From Agrocybe praecox (taxonomy: Eukaryota > Basidiomycota > Agaricomycetes > Agaricales > Agrocybaceae), in NCBI GenBank assembly GCA_964017145.1, contig CAXHKQ010000301.1, positions 1 to 13,547 of the forward strand: a DNA stretch of 13,547 nucleotides. Direction: 5' to 3'. The notes beneath the pieces were generated by a model. It did not search any database and was not told the DNA's origin. It was given only the letters and a program-made list of their open reading frames with translations. Shown one piece after another: positions 8,341 to 13,547 of the stretch. Position 1 is the first letter of the stretch; every line of letters begins with the position of its first letter. The position numbers and the translations under genes were made by a program.

Positions 8341-8353
8341 AAATCCGAACATA
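8341..8353 (+). repeat. target-site duplication, copy at LINE 5' end
   Basis: AAATCCGAACATA, identical over 13 bp to 5039-5051. Its presence directly next to the G-rich 5' end suggests the element is not 5' truncated. Confidence 0.93.
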
Positions 8354-9620
8354 ATGATTACATGTATGGTCCAAAGTCTTCACACACTGTTTGAATCCTT
8401 ATGATGGTGATCAATACGAAACAACAAACGCAACAAAACCACACAACCAGTAGACTTGAACAACTCTTGCAATGCGATAATGCGATATTTTCCCTAAGCG
8501 TAATTTGTCATCAGACTCACAACTATTGTGCGGTCATTTTTGCTGTACATTTCTGGTACGCACTATTCAATTTTTCGAACATCATTAATCATTCAATGAA
8601 CGCACACAACTAGATCCAAGCATCCCCACTCGCTAATTGGAAATGTTGAACATTTCGCCGAGAGTGAGTTTGAGAGCTAGGAGAGATCGACCATAATAAT
8701 GCGCACACAACAAAGCAAACCAATCCATTTTTAAAACTCAACGCTCAAGTAACCGAAAACAGAAGATATAAATGTAGTTTAGATATACTCAATGGAAGTA
8801 TCCGAAATAAATTATATTATGAACTAAATATATTTAATATCAAACCAATATTGATAAATTACTCATCAGCTGCTATCTAGTTTTTAGACGTACCGAAATG
8901 AGACGGAAATGCTGAATAATAAAAATGAACAGAACCGAGAAACAGCTACGTAGAAACGTGCGTGTGTGTGTTACGTTCCATTTTATTTCATCTTGAACCA
9001 ATGAATACATTATATTTGGAATGCACGCATGCATTTTGTAGGCTGGCAAATCAATGTAAGATAAAATCGAATACACATCAATTAGAAGGCTTTCGGAATC
9101 GACAAACCCACACATACACACATACACTCACATATTTACCAAACTCTGTAATCAAATATAAAACATTATCTAGGAATATCAGTATGTATATTTCACGACG
9201 CCAAAATATTTATAAGTGTGACGTTTCTCTAATGTACATGGGTGTGAGTATGATGTTCGTGCAGTATGGTCCACAGAAGCAACACCGAATGACTACGGTA
9301 AATTGCATAACAATTTCTATGAATGAAACTGTTGAGTGTAAACGAATAATAATCGTACTAAAAATAAAATCATTGAATATATGGATACACGACATTTGTG
9401 TTTGGCCAAAAATTCAACCCTAAACCTAACACAACATTCAATCAAGTCAGTAAATGAAAACAACGCGCAAATATTGTATTGCTGTTTCACGGAATATTAC
9501 TTGTACGGAACACATACGCATACACATACTCGCACACATCTACAATCACACACACATACATATAACGTTTTTGTAATAAAATAATGAGAAAACTAATAAA
9601 AATCAATTGGTCAATCTTTT
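8354..9620 (+). other. Rbfox1: Rbfox1 3' UTR, distal part (putative)
   Basis: This AT-rich sequence continues the character of 2830-5038 and is contiguous with it once the LINE and one duplication are removed. It contains several AATAAA hexamers (8806-8811, 8918-8923, 9363-9368, 9575-9580, 9595-9600) and CA tracts near 9109-9130 and 9511-9560. No frame with coding character is seen. Without the LINE the whole 3' UTR would be about 3.8 kb. Assignment to Rbfox1 rather than to intergenic sequence is inference. Confidence 0.5.
9575..9600 (+). terminator. paired polyadenylation signals
   Basis: Two AATAAA hexamers (9575-9580 and 9595-9600) are followed by a T/G-rich stretch (about 9606-9645). This is the best candidate for the distal cleavage site of Rbfox1, around 9610-9625. 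AATAAA at 8806-8811 could be a proximal site. Confidence 0.45.
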
Positions 9621-9679
9621 TGAATTGATACTGCGGTTGCGCGTTCGAGGGCATACAAATGTATATATTTCTTGACTCC

Positions 9680-9691
9680 AGCGCCATCTAG
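9680..9691 (-). promoter_or_regulatory. candidate CTCF insulator site
   Basis: On the minus strand this reads CTAGATGGCGCT, matching the core of the insect CTCF motif (AGATGGCGC), with a GC-containing context upstream (GGCTAGATGG). It lies just past the putative poly(A) signals of Rbfox1 and about 0.6 kb before the next candidate promoter, a sensible place for a boundary. CTCF occupancy cannot be shown from sequence. Similar GCGCCATCTA strings also occur in insect repeats. Confidence 0.5.
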
Positions 9692-10290
9692 CCAACTTGT
9701 TCGGAACTATGTTCACATTTGTAGGGAGTAGTCAGTGATATTTTCACATCAAACCGAAACAAGTATTTTAGTTTTTCTAAAATCTTCAGACATTCAAATA
9801 ATAAATCTATTTTAATTTTGTACCAAACAATATTATTGATAGATCAAAAACATATTTCATTGAAAAATTCTTATTGTTAAGTCCATTGATAAATTTGCAA
9901 GTTATTCCCATTTTGAATGTGGGCATTTGAAATTTTGCTAACCGAAATTTGAGAGATACGGAAGAAAATGGGAAAGAACTGAACTGACAGCATTAGCCGT
10001 CGCTAGAAAGACGAGTATTCACGAATCGAGGATCCGGATCAAATTTAGGTACACGATACACGACACCTGTATTTGGGTACCCAAAAACGTATTCTTCAAA
10101 CTTCAAATCAATTCATCAAATAGGGCTGCCTGAATAAGCTCTATTCTCCTCAAATCTCTGCGAACCAAAACAGCATGTAAATAATCCACCGACCGATCTC
10201 GATCAGACCCGAAATCCGACTCATCTTCACTCGACCCCGCGTGCTCGGGTCATGGATTCCCAAGTACCGCGGGCCCGCTCACAAACACTC
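9692..10290. other. intergenic spacer, no gene seen
   Basis: AT-rich up to about 10000, then more balanced. It contains a perfect 14-bp palindrome (TTTGGGTACCCAAA, 10072-10085) and a Pumilio-like TGTAAATA (10176-10183). No coding frame, RNA gene or transposon end was recognised. Confidence 0.5.
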
Positions 10291-10379
10291 GTTCTCTGTC
10301 TCTGTCTCTGAGTCTCTGATTCTCGCATGCGCAAGGTGTGAGTCAGACTCAGTTATCCAGTATTGTCAGTCAGTCAGTT
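10291..10379 (+). promoter_or_regulatory. candidate GAGA/initiator promoter
   Basis: A CTCTGT-type repeat (10291-10318, GAGA-factor-like on the opposite strand) precedes several insect initiators: TCAGTT at 10349-10354, TCAGTC at 10366-10371 and 10370-10375, and TCAGTT at 10374-10379. GAGA elements plus TCAGT initiators characterise paused promoters in flies. There is no TATA box at the right spacing and I found no convincing downstream promoter element. The + strand direction follows from initiator orientation. Confidence 0.4.
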
Positions 10380-10522
10380 GTGTTTCACTCGTCGCCCGTG
10401 CATTTACGTTTTTCCTATCGCGCGAAGGGTGTGTGCGTATTTTTGTCGCGTTTTTCTTTCTCGCACCCGTGTTGGCGCGCCCGTCGTGCGTGTCGTGCGT
10501 GTCGAAGTGTAAGGTTGCATGC
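10376..10522 (+). other. possible 5' non-coding first exon
   Basis: If transcription starts at the initiators, the following GC/GT-rich stretch would form a first exon ending at a donor-like GC|GTGAGT (GT at 10523-10524). A 97-codon frame covers it, but its peptide is low-complexity and begins upstream of the initiators, so I do not call it coding. Confidence 0.25.
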
Positions 10523-11289
10523 GTGAGTGTGTGAGAGTGTGTGTGATAGTGAGTAATTATTCTACGCGAATGTGTTCGCTTGACCAAGTGGGGTAGCGCC
10601 GCCAAGTGCAAATCAAAATAACATTACACTAACACCCACAAGAGTGAACGAGACAGAGAGCATGTGTGTGTGTGGATGTGTATGTGTGTTACTGTGTTAT
10701 CACTTTATCGATATCATACAGCGCAAAAACACTCAGCGTTTCGATACATTCTCTGTTCTGCTGGTTTCAAAGCACACAGATATCAACCAGCAAAATACAG
10801 AGAATTGTGTATCGCTGGCTGGTGTTATTGCCAGAGCCCAGCAGAAAAACATATGACAGACAGAATATCAAAACATCACTGTCCGCAAACGCACATACAC
10901 ACGAATACACCCACATCGGCCCATATATCGCTTGCACACACGCGCCAAAGTCGAACCCGCAGTCACTCAGTCGTCTCGTCACTCTTTTGCCGGCCACCAC
11001 AACGAACACACGCAACGTTTATTTACAAACGAATTATATTCCACATCGCACACCCATATTTTATATTAAACTCTGTCGTGTACGTGTTGGTGTTGGTCTC
11101 GTGCTCGTGTGGCTGCGTTTGGACGCGCACCGCGCACACCAAAAGCGACGAACACGCACGCGAGAACTCAACTCAAACACGGCGCATAACGCATATAAAC
11201 TCACACAGACACGCGTGCGCCGCGCATAGAATTTTGCGTGTGCTGTGTTCTCATGTGTGTGTGTGCGTCCGCCGTGCCCGCCGTAGTAT

Positions 11290-11317
11290 TGCGCGTGCGT
11301 GTGTGTGTGTGCGCACA
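11290..11317. repeat. 28-nt purine-pyrimidine alternation (Z-DNA prone)
   Basis: Purine and pyrimidine alternate perfectly through GCGC, GT and GCGCAC units. It contains a (GT)6 run at 11299-11311 with CG steps on both sides, the composition most prone to left-handed Z-DNA under supercoiling. Confidence 0.7.
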
Positions 11318-11429
11318 GTGTATTTGCGTTCACATGTGCACAGTGCGCGCACACGACACACTCACACACGATGTGAGTAACCTTTTGCGCGAACACCCGA
11401 ACGAGAGACGCGTTGTCGAGACAAGCTTG

Positions 11430-11473
11430 CACACACACACACACACACCACACAAACACACACACACACACAC
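11430..11473 (+). repeat. compound CA microsatellite
   Basis: CA runs at 11430-11448 and 11456-11473 are separated by a short interruption. It could base-pair with the GT run at 11299-11311 in RNA or cruciform DNA. Confidence 0.9.
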
Positions 11474-11910
11474 CAGCACAAAGCAGCGGAGCTCGCACAC
11501 GCACACACACACATACACAAGTGCCAACGTGAGCGCGTGCATTATTGTTATTATTATTGTGATTACACCCACATTCAGTTACACACGTTCTACTCTGTGT
11601 TTACTCGTGATGATGACGACGAACGAACACACATTCTTCGGGCGCACGCAGACGCGTGCCCAGTACAACGCTATATTACTGCTTAATTCATATTTATCCT
11701 CGCTACATTGCACGCAAACCCGGTTGCCAAATTGGAAAACGCATAGCCGCTATAACAAAACTACTGTGCTTTGTGTGTGTACTTGCTGCTAAATTCACAG
11801 TTGCGTTTTAATTACAACTAGCTATACTAGCCCACACGCCGTCAAATTAGTATATTGACCAGACCAACAGAATTTCCGCGAAATCGCTCGCTGTTTGAAT
11901 GAGGCACACA

Positions 11911-11912
11911 TA
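11911..11912. repeat. TA target duplication, left
   Basis: TA immediately outside the left inverted repeat, matched by TA at 13460-13461. Tc1/mariner elements insert at and duplicate TA. Confidence 0.7.
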
Positions 11913-11942
11913 CTACATGGACTGAGAAGTCCCGGGACAAAC
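11913..11942 (+). repeat. left terminal inverted repeat (30 bp)
   Basis: Begins CTACATGG and ends AGTCCCGGGACAAAC. It matches the reverse complement of 13430-13459 at 26 of 30 positions. Similarity continues inward after a small gap (AACATTTTT at 11954-11962). Confidence 0.9.
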
Positions 11943-12041
11943 TAAGAAGGCACAACATTTTTGATGAACACAAAAAGGATTCCCTTGCAAAATGCTCTTT
12001 TTCTCGATTTATACTGCCTCATTCTTTCCCTGGAGCTACCA

Positions 12042-12062
12042 GTTTCATTTGGGAAATGAAAC
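12042..12062. repeat. 21-bp hairpin
   Basis: Perfect 9-bp arms GTTTCATTT and AAATGAAAC around a GGG loop, inside the Tc1/mariner copy. It may belong to a nested insertion; no function is evident. Confidence 0.6.
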
Positions 12063-12695
12063 ATAGTCGCTGAGAGCAAAATACGCTTAATACGCTCGAT
12101 TCATAGCCCAAATGCATTGATAATGGCTTTTTAGTCGATTTGGTCGATTGTGAGTTTTTGCGTTTTCGCGCAGCCTCTCCGCACAGAGCTCTCGCATGCC
12201 CAAAACCGAAACAGGAACAGCCGTCTGGAACTGCCAAATGTAGGCGTCCACTGCGCGAATCGTCTTGGGTGCCCAAATAAATAGTTTACAAAATTGCCTA
12301 ATTTAATTTCGGATAGGGAGAGAAAAGATAACAATTTCTCAAGATATTATTTGGCTCCCGCTGCCCTTCTACCTATCAGAAATCAGTGCTTCAATAAGAC
12401 TTAAAATACCTTGTTCACTATAAGTTATGATTTATTATATGCCAAACCGCGAGTTACAATAAAGTCAATTACTTTCAAACTAATGACTGTACGGTTTTTT
12501 GCTTGCTCGGAAACTAATTGAATCGTTTTTTCACCAAAGTGATCGTAGGAACCTTGAGATTTTTGACATATAATAATTTCCCTTTAAAATATATTACAGT
12601 ATCACAATGGCATCAATATTTGAAACCCTTTTTTTATTTTATAGAACCAACTTCTATCCTTAAAGAAAAAAGGTTTCGGAAAAAAACATATACTC

Positions 12696-13260
12696 CCGAG
12701 GCCAGAAAAGGCGGAGAAAGTGGTAGCTCTCGTGAAGAAAAATCCGAAGTTGTCGGTTCGCAATATTTAAGATAAAGTAGGTTTGCGATAAGAGTACAAT
12801 GCACCAAAAAAATGTGCGGCTAGCCGAAGGTGCTATCAAGTGTATAAAATGCTGAACAAAGACGCAATGAAGAAACTAGTAGAAGAAAAGGGCGTTGTGC
12901 TTTTAGCATATCGTTCATCACTTGTTGGTCGATTAAACCAAAATATATATGACAAGGAGTGACCCTATAAACGGCTCTGACCATTCATTCGAAAGCTTAT
13001 GTTGTCTAGTTTGTATGGCCTGATTTAGTGTGGTGAAATCATAGTTCATGTACGATTGATTAGTATTTAATGGTGATAAGATGACATTTGTGCCAACGGA
13101 GGCACACCCTCCGAATTGTCCATAACTCCAATGGTGCGGTATTGAGCTCTAGTAAAAAGACAATTGAAGGTAACAAGTTCTTAATGCCAAAAACATCAAA
13201 GATTTGGAAGAACAGTGGATGGCAGCCTCTTTAAAGGTTATAGATTCCGGATTGCTTTGT
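12696..13260 (+). pseudogene. Tc1/mariner transposase remnant
   Basis: From 12696 the frame reads EKAEKVVALVKKNPKLSVRN, the N-terminal helix-turn-helix DNA-binding region seen in DD37E-type Tc1/mariner transposases. It is then broken by TAA at 12768-12770 and again at 12789-12791. Further on, in a different frame, 13090-13122 reads VPTEAHPPNCP, the motif just before the last acidic residue of the DDE triad. Then comes a stop (13123-13125), and in the same frame 13192-13230 reads NIKDLEEQWMAAS, a typical C-terminal helix. The spacing between N-terminal and C-terminal landmarks is about 130 codons, roughly half of that in intact relatives. Central catalytic residues could not be located. The copy cannot make transposase. 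Confidence 0.75.
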
Positions 13261-13429
13261 CAACTTCGGATTTTTTTGTTCTGTCTATTGATTTTTTTAA
13301 AGAATGATCTTTTATATTTTGAAGATCGCTGCACAGGTTCATAAATTATGGAATATAAAATGTATGCGTTTTTTCTGCCGCACTCTATACTATGATGAAT
13401 AGTAAATTTTGTATTTTATGAAAAATGTT

Positions 13430-13459
13430 GTTTGTCCCGGGACTAATGAGCCCATGTAG
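13430..13459 (-). repeat. right terminal inverted repeat (30 bp)
   Basis: Reverse complement of the left repeat with four mismatches, all clustered in positions 9-16. The inner 15 bp (GTTTGTCCCGGGACT) are identical. Confidence 0.9.
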
Positions 13460-13461
13460 TA
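13460..13461. repeat. TA target duplication, right
   Basis: TA directly outside the right inverted repeat, pairing with 11911-11912. Confidence 0.7.
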
Positions 13462-13490
13462 GTATGAGTGTGCGCGCGTATGCGCGTTCG

Positions 13491-13520
13491 TATAAGGCAC
13501 AGGTTTTTTTTTGTTCAGTC
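13491..13520 (+). promoter_or_regulatory. candidate TATA + initiator core promoter
   Basis: TATAAGG at 13491-13497 is followed by the initiator TCAGTC (13515-13520). The first T of the TATA box is 26 nt upstream of the initiator A (13517), close to the normal insect spacing of about 26-31. A 20-nt perfectly alternating purine-pyrimidine stretch (13468-13487) lies just upstream. Any downstream promoter element would be beyond the window. The transcript would run out of the window on the + strand. Confidence 0.45.
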
Positions 13521-13547
13521 TGTGCGGTGTCCGAGTGCTGCTGCTTT

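Larger units (their letters stand above)
10523..11910. other. CA/GT-rich non-coding region
   Basis: This is dominated by alternating CA and GT runs on both strands, with many CpGs. Long apparent frames on either strand (for example 10664-11380 plus, 11061-11510 minus) translate to C/V- or H/T-rich low-complexity peptides created by the repeats and have no domains. It may be the first intron or 5' UTR of a downstream + strand gene. Confidence 0.5.
11913..13459 (+). mobile_element. decayed Tc1/mariner transposon
   Basis: A 1547-bp element with terminal inverted repeats at 11913-11942 and 13430-13459, flanked by TA on both sides. Inside is a broken transposase in the + direction with a DD37E-like flavour (helix-turn-helix start and a PPNCP motif). 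About 750 bp lie before the transposase N-terminus, more than such elements usually have, so another insertion may be nested between about 12000 and 12400. An approximately 0.4-kb portion of the transposase coding region seems to be missing. Confidence 0.85.

Noticed and set aside
10072..10085. 14-bp palindrome TTTGGGTACCCAAA as an operator
   Set aside because: No known insect factor recognised for it and no partner sites; mentioned only as a feature of the spacer.
10664..11510. Long frames of 149-238 codons on both strands
   Set aside because: They are products of CA/GT repeats; open frames occur at once in several phases and both strands, with low-complexity peptides.

Overview
This is a eukaryotic window, most probably from a dipteran insect and perhaps a mosquito. 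The organism call is inference. It rests on the Rbfox1 homologue with tiny exons split by introns, the heavy CA/GT microsatellite load, TCAGT-type initiators, an insect-type CTCF motif, and the kinds of transposon present (an RTE-like LINE and a Tc1/mariner copy resembling the mosquito DD37E group). Very little of the sequence is host coding. The only long open frame belongs to a transposon.

Layout. Positions 1-998 are the end of an intron. A 64-nt exon (999-1062) and a terminal coding exon (2478-2522) encode the extreme C-terminus of an Rbfox1/A2bp1 RNA-binding splicing regulator on the + strand, ending in YNRFTPY like vertebrate RBFOX proteins (YNRFAPY). The 1.4-kb intron between them carries two GCATG elements, the motif RBFOX proteins themselves bind. 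From 2523 to about 9600 lies what looks like a very long, CA-rich, AT-rich 3' UTR with polyadenylation signals near its end. An apparently full-length RTE-like non-LTR retrotransposon (5052-8340, minus strand) sits inside it, flanked by a perfect 13-bp target-site duplication and carrying an intact endonuclease-reverse transcriptase of about 985 aa.

Beyond the probable end of Rbfox1 there is a good match to the insect CTCF motif (9680-9691). A candidate TATA-less promoter with GAGA-like repeats and reiterated initiators follows (10291-10379), then about 1.3 kb of CA/GT-rich sequence. Next is a decayed Tc1/mariner copy (11913-13459) with 30-bp terminal inverted repeats and TA duplications. Directly after it, at the window edge, is a TATA + initiator pair (13491-13520) that may start a transcript running out of the window. 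The two candidate promoters could be alternative first exons of one downstream + strand gene, but no coding sequence of that gene is visible.

How the parts relate. The strongest biological point is the Rbfox1 C-terminus. Including the 64-nt exon gives the PY-type nuclear-localisation tail. Skipping it would shift the frame and give a different, open 42-codon tail. The intronic GCATG elements suggest that Rbfox1 could control this itself. I do not see a new multi-gene system in the window.
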